In this document: piece after piece, positions 43,884 through 51,547 of the stretch
Numbering within the stretch: the first letter of the stretch is position 1
Layout of the letters: the number at the start of each line of letters is the position of its first letter
Source: Chloroflexota bacterium
GTDB lineage: Bacteria; Chloroflexota; Anaerolineae; Anaerolineales; VGOW01
Reading direction: 5' to 3'
DNA: 64,000 bases
Assembly (NCBI GenBank): GCA_016197225.1
Contig: JACPWC010000114.1
Location: forward strand, 62,001-126,000
Translations under genes and position numbers: made by a program
The notes under the pieces: generated by a model
Told to the model about the DNA's origin: nothing
Seen by the model: the letters and a program-made list of their open reading frames with translations, nothing else
The model's database searches: none

Positions 43884-45158
43884 TCACTTCGGCTGATACC
43901 ACCCCACCGTCCGGTTGCTCCGCGTCAGGTATTTCTGTGCCACGCGGTGAACGTCGGCCACCGTCACCTGAGTCAGGCGCTCGAGGTAGTTCTCGAACCA
44001 TTCGTAGGTGTCCAGGATTTCGGCGAAGCCGTACCAGAAGCCGAGGTTGGTCACGCTCTCGGCGCTGAAGGCGAACATGGCTTTGGCTTGCTTGATGGCC
44101 TTCGCCAGTTCGGCTTCGGTCACTGGCTCGTTGAGCACGCGATCCATTTCCGCGTCGAGCGCCGTTTCAACTTCGGCCAACGTGTGGCCCTGGCGCACCG
44201 TGGCGACGATGGAAAACAGGTACGGGTCAACCGAGGCCGTCAGCCCCCCACCCACCCCGGCGGCCAATTCCGTTTCTACCAGCGCCTTGTAGAGCCGGCT
44301 CGATTTGTTCGACGTGCCGCCGCCGAAGGCGTTGAACGATCCCGCCCCGGCCAGAATCGATTCCAGGACCACCATTGGATAAAAGTCTGGATCAGTGGCG
44401 GCAGGGGCGTGGTAGGCGGCTTCGATATAAGCCGTCTTGTCCTCCCCTTCCACCATCACCCGCCGTTCCCCTTTTTGGGGCGGCTCGGGGCGAGTGAACG
44501 GTTGGATGGGCAGGCCGCGCGGGAGGCCTTCGTACAACTCTTTGATCCGCTTGAGCATCTTTTTGGCGTCGAAGTCGCCGACGACGACGGCAATGGCGTT
44601 GTTGGGCGCGTAGTAAGTGCGATAGTGGGTGTAGAGGTCGTCGCGGGTCATCGTGTGCAGATCGGCCATGTCGCCAATGGTTTCGTGGTGATAGCCGTGA
44701 ACGGTGAAGGCGGTCTTGCGCACTAATTCGCTAAGTTGAAACATGGGTTCGTTTTCGGAGCCTTCGCGCTCGGAGATGATGACGGTGCGCTCCGACTCGA
44801 CCTCTTTGGGCGGGAAGAGGCTGTGGGCCATGCGGTCGGCTTCGAGCCGTAGGCCGAGATCGATTTTGTCGGCGGGCATGGTCTCAAAGTAAGTCGTCCA
44901 ATCAATGTAGGTCATCGCGTTCCAGGTTCCGCCGTCGCGCGACACGGCCTTGTCGAGCAGGCCGGCCGGGAACTGCTTTGTCCCTTTGAACATCATGTGC
45001 TCCACCCAGTGCGAGGCGCCGGTGAGGCCGGTGCGCTCACTGCGCGAGCCGACGCGATACCACACCCACCACGTCGTTACGGGCGTAGTGTGGGCTTCTT
45101 TGAGAATGACCGTCATCCCGTTCTTGAGCTTTGTTTTGAAAACGCCGTTTTTGCTCAT
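43884..45158 (-). CDS. M16 zinc peptidase, catalytic subunit
   Basis: A 424-residue M16B peptidase (insulinase/processing-peptidase family). The inverted zinc motif is intact: HWVEH followed by the third ligand Glu in ESERTVIISE about 75 residues on. The C-terminal half holds the substrate-binding elements. These enzymes cleave peptides or protein N-termini. The inactive M16 gene 1.5 kb downstream is the probable partner. AAGGATGG precedes the ATG, and a TATGAT-like -10 on the minus strand near 45197 may drive the operon, divergent from the CopD-like gene. Confidence 0.92.
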   Translation of the reverse strand: MSKNGVFKTKLKNGMTVILKEAHTTPVTTWWVWYRVGSRSERTGLTGASHWVEHMMFKGTKQFPAGLLDKAVSRDGGTWNAMTYIDWTTYFETMPADKIDLGLRLEADRMAHSLFPPKEVESERTVIISEREGSENEPMFQLSELVRKTAFTVHGYHHETIGDMADLHTMTRDDLYTHYRTYYAPNNAIAVVVGDFDAKKMLKRIKELYEGLPRGLPIQPFTRPEPPQKGERRVMVEGEDKTAYIEAAYHAPAATDPDFYPMVVLESILAGAGSFNAFGGGTSNKSSRLYKALVETELAAGVGGGLTASVDPYLFSIVATVRQGHTLAEVETALDAEMDRVLNEPVTEAELAKAIKQAKAMFAFSAESVTNLGFWYGFAEILDTYEWFENYLERLTQVTVADVHRVAQKYLTRSNRTVGWYQPK

Positions 45159-45281
45159 GCCCCATCCTTGTCGAAAACAGAGTCTTGGCGATCATACCAC
45201 AGCGACCCCCGCCCCCAGCCCCTCGCCCACGATGCACGATGAACGACACATCGCAGGAGAGGAGGATTGGGGGCGAGGCGG

Positions 45282-45287
45282 TATAAT
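45282..45287 (+). promoter_or_regulatory. TATAAT placed six bases before ATG (leaderless)
   Basis: A perfect TATAAT is followed by six C and then ATG at 45294. Transcription from this box would begin on the start codon, and no Shine-Dalgarno sequence is available. Confidence 0.55.
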
Positions 45288-45293
45288 CCCCCC

Positions 45294-45800
45294 ATGCCCG
45301 ACTGGCTCGTTGTCGCTTCTTACTTTCTTCATTTCGTGGCCACCGTCGTGTGGGTGGGCGGCATCCTTCTCATGGCCCTCGTCGGCTACCCGGGTCTGCG
45401 GCGCGCGCTGGGGCTGGGGCCACAAAGCGGGGCCGCCATCGCCGAACTTCAACGTCGCCTGGCTCCAATGTATCTACTTTCTTTAATCACGTTAGGGCTG
45501 ACCGGCCTCCTGCAAATGTCGGTCAATAGCAACTACAAGGGGTTTCTGGCTATCGGCAACCTCTGGTCAATCGCCATCCTGCTCAAGCACATCGTCTTCT
45601 TTATCATGTCGGCCATCACTGCCTATTCCATTTGGAATCTATCGCCCGCCCTCAACCGGCTGACCCTGCTCGAAGCCAAAGGCAAAGCCGGCGGCGGTGA
45701 ATTGACAGCACTTCGCAACCGGGAAGAGCGGCTCAACCAACTCAACGTCGCCTGCGCCCTGATCGTGTTACTATGCACAGCCATCGCCCGCTCGGTATAA
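45294..45800 (+). CDS. CopD-like small membrane protein
   Basis: A 168-residue protein with four hydrophobic helices. It begins LVVASYFLHFVATVVWVGGILLMALV, where the His and WVGG pattern is typical of CopD/DUF4149-type copper-resistance membrane domains; a second region is ILLKHIVFFIMSAITAYSIW with another candidate His. The polar segment 125-150 is loop-like. Copper handling is an inference from the family. A predicted leaderless start is described separately. The gene is divergent from the M16 operon. Confidence 0.7.
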   Translation: MPDWLVVASYFLHFVATVVWVGGILLMALVGYPGLRRALGLGPQSGAAIAELQRRLAPMYLLSLITLGLTGLLQMSVNSNYKGFLAIGNLWSIAILLKHIVFFIMSAITAYSIWNLSPALNRLTLLEAKGKAGGGELTALRNREERLNQLNVACALIVLLCTAIARSV

Positions 45801-45804
45801 TTAC

Positions 45805-45846
45805 TCACTGTTCACAGTTCACAGTTCACTGTTCACTGCCCACTGG
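45805..45846. repeat. GTTCACT word repeat
   Basis: A run of CACTGTTCAC, AGTTCACAGTTCACTG and TTCACTGCCCACTGG words, largely direct instead of palindromic. The same words occur in frame in the methyltransferase gene at 35119-35150. Confidence 0.65.
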
Positions 45847-45853
45847 AGCCCCC

Positions 45854-46762
45854 ATGCCCCCCCTCACCCACCACGAACCCCGAGTCTTCCGCAATCGCGG
45901 CGTCGAAATCGCCCTGGCCCCCCACTATGAAGAACTGGAAAAACAAACCCTGGCCGCCGTCGAGCCGCTGTGGAAGAAATTCCCCAAAGCGGCCAGGGTC
46001 TGGGAATTAATCACCCGCGACCCCGAAGTGCGCGCCAACTGGGACATGGCCGACTACCTGACCGTGACCAAACTCAACTACAACGATCACGGCGAGGCCC
46101 ACGCCCGCCTGGTGGCCGCTAACAGCGTGCTGATCTATCACCTTCTGCTGGAGGCGCGAGTGATGCCCGACGTGGCCCGCTCCGGCGCGGGCGACGAGGA
46201 CGACGCCTGCGCCGTCGTCGTGGCCGCCTGCCTCTTGCACGACATCGGCAACCAGGTGCACCGCCAGCAGCATGAATTGATCGGCGTCATGCTGGCCCGC
46301 CCCATTCTCGACCGTCTTCTGCCGGAAGTGTATCCCGACATTGAGCGCCGCATTGAACTCCGGGCCTTCATCCTGCACGCCATCCACGCCCACGACCTCA
46401 GCCATATGCCGCTCACCTTCGAGGCCGCTCTCGTCGCTCTGGCCGACGGCACCGACATCACCAAGGGCCGGGGCCGCACCGCTTTTGATTTGGGCAAGGT
46501 GGACATTCACTCGGTCTCGGCGCTGGCGATTGACGAAGTGCGAATTGCAAAGGGCGAACGCCACCCGGTGGAGATCACGGTGGTGATGAACAACTCGGCC
46601 GGCATCTTCCAGATCGAAGACACCCTCACCCGCCGTTTGAAGAACAGCCCTCTCGCCTCACACGTCAACATCATCGCCCTGACCCACCCCGAAGACTCCA
46701 AGAGCGACATGCGCATCATCGAGCGGCTGTCGTTGCAGAACGGCACGTTCAAGACCGAATGA
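45854..46762 (+). CDS. HD-superfamily phosphohydrolase
   Basis: A 302-residue HD protein. The metal site is visible as YNDHGEAHARLV, then CLLHDIGN and HAIHAHDLS, with a distal Asp in ALADGTDITKG. The C-terminal third (about 215-300) is a separate strand-rich domain with ITVVMNNSAGIFQIED. This arrangement resembles archaeal-type HD metal-dependent phosphohydrolases of unknown substrate. The start follows a repeat-filled gap with no clear ribosome binding site. Confidence 0.82.
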   Translation: MPPLTHHEPRVFRNRGVEIALAPHYEELEKQTLAAVEPLWKKFPKAARVWELITRDPEVRANWDMADYLTVTKLNYNDHGEAHARLVAANSVLIYHLLLEARVMPDVARSGAGDEDDACAVVVAACLLHDIGNQVHRQQHELIGVMLARPILDRLLPEVYPDIERRIELRAFILHAIHAHDLSHMPLTFEAALVALADGTDITKGRGRTAFDLGKVDIHSVSALAIDEVRIAKGERHPVEITVVMNNSAGIFQIEDTLTRRLKNSPLASHVNIIALTHPEDSKSDMRIIERLSLQNGTFKTE

Positions 46763-46837
46763 CAGACAAGGAGACAAGGTGAAAGGGAGACAAGGAGAAC
46801 TTCAAATCACCTTGTCTCCTTGTCCCCTTGTCTCCCC
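46762..46837. repeat. Stuttered palindromic repeat (GGAGACAAG words)
   Basis: GACAAGGAGACAAGGTGAAAG and GGAGACAAGGAGAA on the left mirror TCACCTTGTCTCCTTG and CCCCTTGTCTCCCC on the right. The unit overlaps the end of the HD gene by one base and precedes the RNase Z gene. Confidence 0.8.
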
Positions 46838-46859
46838 TTCTTGCAAAGGGCGTTCCTAA

Positions 46860-47780
46860 TTGTTTGAGATCCTCTTCCTCGGCACTTCCGCCTCCGCGCC
46901 TTCCGTCCATCGCGGGCTGTCGGCGCAGGTCATCATGCACAACGAGCACCGCTTCCTGGTGGACTGCGGCGAAGGCACGCAACGCCAGATTTTACAGAGC
47001 GGCGTCGGCTTCAAGCGCCTCAACCGGATTCTGATCACCCACGGCCACCTCGATCACATCCTCGGCTTGGCCGGGTTGTTGTCCACCTTCACCCGCTGGG
47101 AAGCCATTGACTATCTCGAACTCTACGCCGGCAAGTCGGCGCTGGAGCGCGTGCACGATTTGCTGTACGGCGTGGTTTTGCGCGGGGTGAAACCGCCGAT
47201 GCCGATTGAATTTCGTGAGATTAAGCCCGGCCTCCTCTTCGACGAGGACGATTTCACCGTGGCTGCCTTCCCCGTCCACCATCGCGGCCCGGACTGTTTC
47301 GGATTCGCCTTTGAGGAGAAATCACGCCGCCCGTTTCTCAACGACCGGGCGACCGAGCTTGGCGTGCCGTTCGGCCCGGAGCGGAAGACGCTGGTCAACG
47401 GCCAGCCCATCACCCTGACCGACGGTCGCACCATCCGACCCGAGGACGTGTTAGGCGAAATCCAACAGGGCACAAAGTTTGTGTTTATGGCCGACGTGGG
47501 CCGCACGAACGATTTGGTGGATGTTTGCCGGGATGCCGACGGCCTGGTGATAGAAGCCACCTATCTCGACGAAGAAGCCGACATGGCCAAGCAGTTCGGC
47601 CACCTGACGGCCAAACAGGCCGCCACTCTGGCCCGCGACGCGGGTGTGAAGCAACTCTACCTCACCCACGTCTCGCGACGCTACCGCGAGCGCGACATCC
47701 TTGACGAGGCCAAAGTTATCTTCCCCAACACGGTCGTGGCCCGGGATTTTGATCAGTATAAGATTGCGCGGGAGAAATGA
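46860..47780 (+). CDS. rnz: Ribonuclease Z (tRNase Z)
   Basis: A 306-residue metallo-beta-lactamase-fold nuclease. The zinc motif is THGHLDH (HxHxDH), followed by FPVHHRGPDCFGF, FMADVGRTND and LTHVSRRY, matching the long ELAC1-type tRNase Z. It trims 3' trailers from tRNA precursors. No ATG is in place at the N-terminus; TTG at 46860 gives the normal MFEILFLGTSA start. Upstream is a repeat, so the promoter is unclear. Confidence 0.93.
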   Translation: MFEILFLGTSASAPSVHRGLSAQVIMHNEHRFLVDCGEGTQRQILQSGVGFKRLNRILITHGHLDHILGLAGLLSTFTRWEAIDYLELYAGKSALERVHDLLYGVVLRGVKPPMPIEFREIKPGLLFDEDDFTVAAFPVHHRGPDCFGFAFEEKSRRPFLNDRATELGVPFGPERKTLVNGQPITLTDGRTIRPEDVLGEIQQGTKFVFMADVGRTNDLVDVCRDADGLVIEATYLDEEADMAKQFGHLTAKQAATLARDAGVKQLYLTHVSRRYRERDILDEAKVIFPNTVVARDFDQYKIAREK

Positions 47781-47804
47781 AGCGGGGCGGAGTGTGATGG
47801 CGCT

Positions 47805-48020
47805 TTAGTCAGCAGGGTTTCTCAGGGTGCGTAGTTGAGTAGGCGTCTTGTGGGTGGGAGGTTTTTCGTCTTCAGGTCTATGCTTCCATGAACCTTTTGG
47901 CAAGGACAGCCGCATTCGCTCGACGATGGCGACTTTCTCTTCCCAGGATAACGCCGCCAGCGCCAATCTTCGTTGCGCTTTGGCGGAAAAAATGCCGGAG
48001 AGGTCTGGATAGGTCTGCAT
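47805..48020 (-). CDS. Small protein paired with a nucleotidyltransferase
   Basis: A 71-residue basic protein (helical LALAALSWEEKVAIVERMRLSL segment, Pro/Lys-rich tail). The family is not recognised. It starts seven bases after the nucleotidyltransferase gene and is certainly co-transcribed. Similar small ORFs often sit next to AbiEii/DUF6036-type nucleotidyltransferases; usual order in AbiE systems is antitoxin first, which is reversed here. Pairing with the enzyme is an inference from spacing. Confidence 0.6.
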   Translation of the reverse strand: MQTYPDLSGIFSAKAQRRLALAALSWEEKVAIVERMRLSLPKGSWKHRPEDEKPPTHKTPTQLRTLRNPAD

Positions 48021-48026
48021 AAGGCG

Positions 48027-48545
48027 TTATCCGTTCTCTTCCAGGAATCGCCTGCGAAAACTCTCCCACTGTGGCGTCAAGCTGTGACGCGCGACGATTT
48101 CTTCTAAAGCCGCCTTGTTGAGCGCGTTGAACTCAAAGAACTGGATTAGCCGCGCATGATCTTTGGGCCGCCCCGTTTTCAGCATGATAGCGGCCAAATG
48201 CTCCGCGCTCAAGACGCGCGTGGGTGTTGAGCCGAATTTCACCTCGACTGCTTCAGCCAACGCTTCTTCCGTCAACTCATCATAAACCGGAAGAAACTGC
48301 ACCGGCCAGTCTTCGATGACAATGGCCTCGCCCTGCGGCGGGTGACCACGCTGAGTGAGATAGGTGTAGATGGGGGTGAGCGAAATCAATCCTGACGGCT
48401 CAACCGGAAGTATCACAAAGATGTCCAAGTCATAAGTTTGAACAGGCTCAATGTACCGCGTGGCGGCGATTGCTCCACCGATTGCGTAGCGTCCGATGAG
48501 GCCTTCCTGCTCCAGCTGGTTGATGACCGCCAGCGTCTTTTCCAT
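48027..48545 (-). CDS. AbiEii/DUF6036-like nucleotidyltransferase
   Basis: A 172-residue nucleotidyltransferase-fold protein: YAIGGAIAATRYIEPVQTYDLDIFVIL carries the GG and DLD elements of the fold, and the C-terminal half is helical with LKTGRPKDHARLIQFFE. This resembles the abortive-infection AbiEii group and DUF6036 proteins. Substrate unknown. It has a predicted leaderless promoter and is transcribed divergently from the HIT gene, followed by a small partner gene. Confidence 0.75.
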   Translation of the reverse strand: MEKTLAVINQLEQEGLIGRYAIGGAIAATRYIEPVQTYDLDIFVILPVEPSGLISLTPIYTYLTQRGHPPQGEAIVIEDWPVQFLPVYDELTEEALAEAVEVKFGSTPTRVLSAEHLAAIMLKTGRPKDHARLIQFFEFNALNKAALEEIVARHSLTPQWESFRRRFLEENG

Positions 48546-48551
48546 AGCAAA

Positions 48552-48557
48552 AGTATA
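48552..48557 (-). promoter_or_regulatory. TATACT placed six bases before ATG (leaderless)
   Basis: On the minus strand the sequence reads TATACT, TTTGCT, ATG. The spacing equals that of the boxes at 19695-19700 and 45282-45287, and no Shine-Dalgarno sequence lies between. Confidence 0.55.
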
Positions 48558-48627
48558 CCAGCGATTGCCTAGGGGGAAATGATAGAATGACCCTATCTAG
48601 AAATCAAGGAGCAGGTAATTTGCGTCA

Positions 48628-49113
48628 ATGTATAACCACGAACCGCCCAACTATAGTTGCCCCTTCTGCCGCATTATCAAAGCCGCAACCGTTGCCCGGC
48701 TTCCTGCCCCCCAAACCGACATAATTTATCGCTCAGAGACGGCGACTGCATTTTTAGGGCTTGGACGCTGGCCTAAGAATCCGGTTGATGTGCTGGTCGT
48801 TCCCAATCAACACCTTGAGAATCTTTATGACCTTCCTTTCAACCAGATTGGGCCTCTCCACTTGTTGACGCGAGCGATGGCTTTGGCGCTGAAGGGAGTT
48901 TATGACTGTGACGGGATTTCCACGCGACAACACAATGAACCCGCAGGCGGCCAGGATGTCTGGCATTATCACGTGCACGTCACACCGCGTTTTACCGAGG
49001 ACGGGTTTTATCACAGCGGCAAGGTAGATTTTCCAGAGGCTGAACGATTAGAACACGCCGACCAGTTACGCAAATACGTTCACGCCCATCATGATGAACT
49101 TTTCAACACGTAA
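48628..49113 (+). CDS. HIT family hydrolase
   Basis: A 161-residue histidine-triad protein. The catalytic triad motif is WHYHVHVTPRF, preceded by QHNEPAGGQDV; an N-terminal CPFCRII zinc-type motif is also typical of HIT proteins. HIT enzymes hydrolyse nucleotide phosphoramidates or dinucleoside polyphosphates. AAGGAG lies rather far (about 15 bases) upstream of the ATG. The gene is less GC-rich than average for the window. It converges with coaBC. Confidence 0.88.
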   Translation: MYNHEPPNYSCPFCRIIKAATVARLPAPQTDIIYRSETATAFLGLGRWPKNPVDVLVVPNQHLENLYDLPFNQIGPLHLLTRAMALALKGVYDCDGISTRQHNEPAGGQDVWHYHVHVTPRFTEDGFYHSGKVDFPEAERLEHADQLRKYVHAHHDELFNT

Positions 49114-49126
49114 GATGTCTGCAAAA

Positions 49127-50353
49127 TCACCCGCGCAATAATTTCTCCACCCTCTCACACACCGCCTCCGCCACCTCGGCCTTGCTCATCAGCGGCAGGG
49201 TCTGCGCCCCGCCGCCGGCATCAATGATCGTCACCCGGTTGGTGTCCACAAAGAAGCCGGAGTCTTTGGCGGTGACGTCGTTGGCGACGATGAGCGAGAG
49301 CTTCTTCTTCAACACTTTCTCGCGCGCGTTCTCAATCAGGTTCTGAGTCTCGGCGGCGAAACCGACGGCGATCGCCGGCTTGCCGGTTCTCTCTTTGCGC
49401 TCGGCTACAGCGGCCAGAATGTCAATCGTCTTTGTTAGTGTGAGATGGTAGCCGTCGAGTCCGCCGCGCTTGATTTTTTGCTCGGCTTCGGTCTCCGGTC
49501 TAAAGTCGGAGACGGCGGCGGCCATGATCAGCACGTCGGCATCGTCAACGGCGGCCAGCACAGCTTCGGCCATCTCGGCGGCGCTTCGCACATCCACGCG
49601 CTCGGCGCCGGTGGGTGTGGGCAGGGTGTTCGGGCCGGTGATCAGAGTCACGCTCGCGCCGCGATCCAGCGCCGCTTGCGCTATGGCAAACCCCTGCTTG
49701 CCCGACGAGTGGTTGGAGATGAAACGCACCGGGTCAATGGCCTCCTGCGTTCCCCCGGCAGTGACGACGACCCGTCGCCCCGCGAAAGGGCCGCCCGCTT
49801 GGCGGGCCAGAGCCAGGCGAATGTGTCCGATTAAGTCTCCCGGCTCCACCATCCGCCCTTTTCCCGCCAGCCCGCTCGCCATTCGTCCCTCAGCCGGGCC
49901 GACGATGATTGCGCCGCGCGCGCCCAACACTCGCAAGTTGGCCTGCGTGGCCGGGTTCTCAAACATGCCGCCGTCCATCGCCGGCGCGATGAGAATCGGA
50001 CAGCGAGCCGCAAGCGCGGTAACGGTGAGCAGGTTGTCGGCCAAACCGTTGGCCAGCTTGGCAATGGTGTCAGCAGTGGCCGGGGCGATGACCAACAAGT
50101 CCGCCGACTCGGCCAGGCCGACGTGAATGATGTGAGCGTCGTCACCCCACAAGTCGGCGTGCGCTTTGCGACCGGTGACGGATTGAAAGGTAAGCGGCGA
50201 AACAAATTTGGTAGCCGCCTCTGTCAGAATAACGTCCACCTGCGCCCCGGCCTGGGTGAGCTTGCTGGCCAGGTCGGCGGCTTTATAGGCGGCGATACTT
50301 CCAGTGACACCAAGAAGTATCTTCTTCTCGCGGAAAATTGGAATCGCCGTCAT
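49127..50353 (-). CDS. coaBC: Bifunctional phosphopantothenoylcysteine decarboxylase / phosphopantothenate-cysteine ligase
   Basis: A 408-residue CoaBC. The flavin-dependent CoaC half (1-180) has GVTGSIAAYKA, APAMDGGM (substrate clamp) and PAEGRMASG; the CoaB half (190-408) begins RRVVVTAGGTQEAIDPVRFISNHSSGKQG. The usual CoaC catalytic His is in the FVSPLTFQSVTG...HIIHVGLAE region. The enzyme makes 4'-phosphopantetheine from phosphopantothenate and cysteine. Its ATG shares one base with the stop of the RelE-like toxin gene, so its translation is probably coupled to that gene. Confidence 0.97.
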   Translation of the reverse strand: MTAIPIFREKKILLGVTGSIAAYKAADLASKLTQAGAQVDVILTEAATKFVSPLTFQSVTGRKAHADLWGDDAHIIHVGLAESADLLVIAPATADTIAKLANGLADNLLTVTALAARCPILIAPAMDGGMFENPATQANLRVLGARGAIIVGPAEGRMASGLAGKGRMVEPGDLIGHIRLALARQAGGPFAGRRVVVTAGGTQEAIDPVRFISNHSSGKQGFAIAQAALDRGASVTLITGPNTLPTPTGAERVDVRSAAEMAEAVLAAVDDADVLIMAAAVSDFRPETEAEQKIKRGGLDGYHLTLTKTIDILAAVAERKERTGKPAIAVGFAAETQNLIENAREKVLKKKLSLIVANDVTAKDSGFFVDTNRVTIIDAGGGAQTLPLMSKAEVAEAVCERVEKLLRG

Positions 50354-50601
50354 CAGAGTCTACGCCTTTGGTGTCGGAGATAGACGATGACTACTGTGTC
50401 GCCTTCAAACGAGACTTGGTAAATGACTCGATAATCCCCGACGAGCAACTGACGATACTTCGCCCAACGCCGAGCCATTTGTGGGCCAAGAAAGGGAAAG
50501 AGACTCAGTTGCTCAACACGCCTGAGAATATCCTGTTGTGTCCGTTCGGGCAATTCTCGTAAAGCGCGTTTAGCCGTATCGGTCCAAAGTATCTCAACCA
50601 T
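50353..50601 (-). CDS. ParE/RelE superfamily toxin
   Basis: An 82-residue protein of the RelE/ParE fold: VEILWTDTAKRALRELPERTQQDIL, then YRQLLVGDYRVIYQVSFEGDTVVIVYLRHQRR. Basic residues near the C-terminus match ribosome-dependent RelE-type mRNA interferases better than ParE, but the class is not certain. The antitoxin gene lies upstream and overlaps the start by eight bases. The stop overlaps the coaBC start (TGATG). It is the toxin half of a type II module built into an operon of housekeeping genes. Confidence 0.88.
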   Translation of the reverse strand: MVEILWTDTAKRALRELPERTQQDILRRVEQLSLFPFLGPQMARRWAKYRQLLVGDYRVIYQVSFEGDTVVIVYLRHQRRRL

Positions 50602-50857
50602 TGCGGCGTTTGCGAACTGCTTTGACAACATCGGCATGATGGGTCAACCGCCCGGCCTTGATGTCTGCTTCTCCCTTCTCCAGCAGTGCCAGCGCATCAG
50701 GCGCGCTTTCTTCTTCGCGCGTGGCAATCTCGCCGAGTCGCTTCTGCATATCCCTAAACTCATTAATGTCTAACAACACGGCCACAGCTTCGCCTGCCTC
50801 GGACATGACCCAACGTGGCTCCGTATTTTTTCGCTTGCGTTTAGTGCTTGTTTTCAT
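50594..50857 (-). CDS. Antitoxin (Phd/YefM-like)
   Basis: An 87-residue partner of the toxin gene that it precedes and overlaps by eight bases. A strand-helix segment RWVMSEAGEAVAVLLDINEFRDMQKRL resembles the DNA-binding/dimerisation part of Phd/YefM antitoxins, followed by an acidic helix and a basic end (VRKRRNG). The start overlaps the stop of the methyltransferase gene by four bases, so the pair is read from the upstream operon promoter, and perhaps only from it. Confidence 0.75.
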   Translation of the reverse strand: MKTSTKRKRKNTEPRWVMSEAGEAVAVLLDINEFRDMQKRLGEIATREEESAPDALALLEKGEADIKAGRLTHHADVVKAVRKRRNG

Positions 50858-51510
50858 TTTGATTCATCTCCTGTGTTGATTTTATGCCCTTTGACAAACA
50901 GCGCCAACCCCGGCCCAACTTTTTCAACCGTCTCAATTTGTACGAGACCGGCGGCGGCGAAAAGTGCTTGCGCCTCTTCAACGCTCAGGCGGCGGTTGGC
51001 TTCGGCGGCGCGCGCCCAGTTGACGAGCGAGACGCGGGCTATGCCTTCCAGCTTCTGTTCGTTCGCCTGCGCCTCGGCGGCGGCGACGGACATTTTGGGC
51101 GAGGGGTTGAGCATGGCGACGAGGCCGCCCGGTTTCACGGCGCGTGTCATTTGCCGCAAACCCGCCAGCGGATCGGGCAGAAGGAAGATGACGTTGGTCG
51201 CCAGGGCAACGTCGAAAGCGCCATCGTCAAAGCGCAAATGGCGCACGTCGCCGACTTCAAAGGTGACGTCGCTCACTTCGGTCGCCAGATATTGGGCGCG
51301 ATCAATCATCAACGGATCGGCGTCAATGCCGGTCACGGTGTGGTCGTCTCGCGCCAGGTGGCGGGCGAGGCTCCCCGGCCCGCAACCCACGTCCAGCACG
51401 CGCGAGTTCGGCGGTAGGGCGACGAAGCGGGCGAAGGACTGGATGATGGCGTCCCAGCCGGGAGTGGCCTGGACTTGAGCGAAGTAATCGGCGAAGGATG
51501 GGTCAGTCAT
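50854..51510 (-). CDS. Class I SAM-dependent methyltransferase (Methyltransf_11)
   Basis: A 218-residue methyltransferase with motif I RVLDVGCGPGSLARHLA, acidic motif II TGIDADPLM, VGDVRHLRFDDGAFDVALA (motif III/IV) and VKPGGLVAMLNPS. This is the UbiE/Methyltransf_11 type; the substrate is not known. It lies between coaX (37 bases upstream) and the toxin-antitoxin pair, with a four-base overlap to the antitoxin. A CAACGGATTGAACGGAT repeat arm occupies the gap to coaX. Confidence 0.88.
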   Translation of the reverse strand: MTDPSFADYFAQVQATPGWDAIIQSFARFVALPPNSRVLDVGCGPGSLARHLARDDHTVTGIDADPLMIDRAQYLATEVSDVTFEVGDVRHLRFDDGAFDVALATNVIFLLPDPLAGLRQMTRAVKPGGLVAMLNPSPKMSVAAAEAQANEQKLEGIARVSLVNWARAAEANRRLSVEEAQALFAAAGLVQIETVEKVGPGLALFVKGHKINTGDESK

Positions 51511-51547
51511 TTTGGGTCAACGGATTGAACGGATTTAGCGGATGAGC

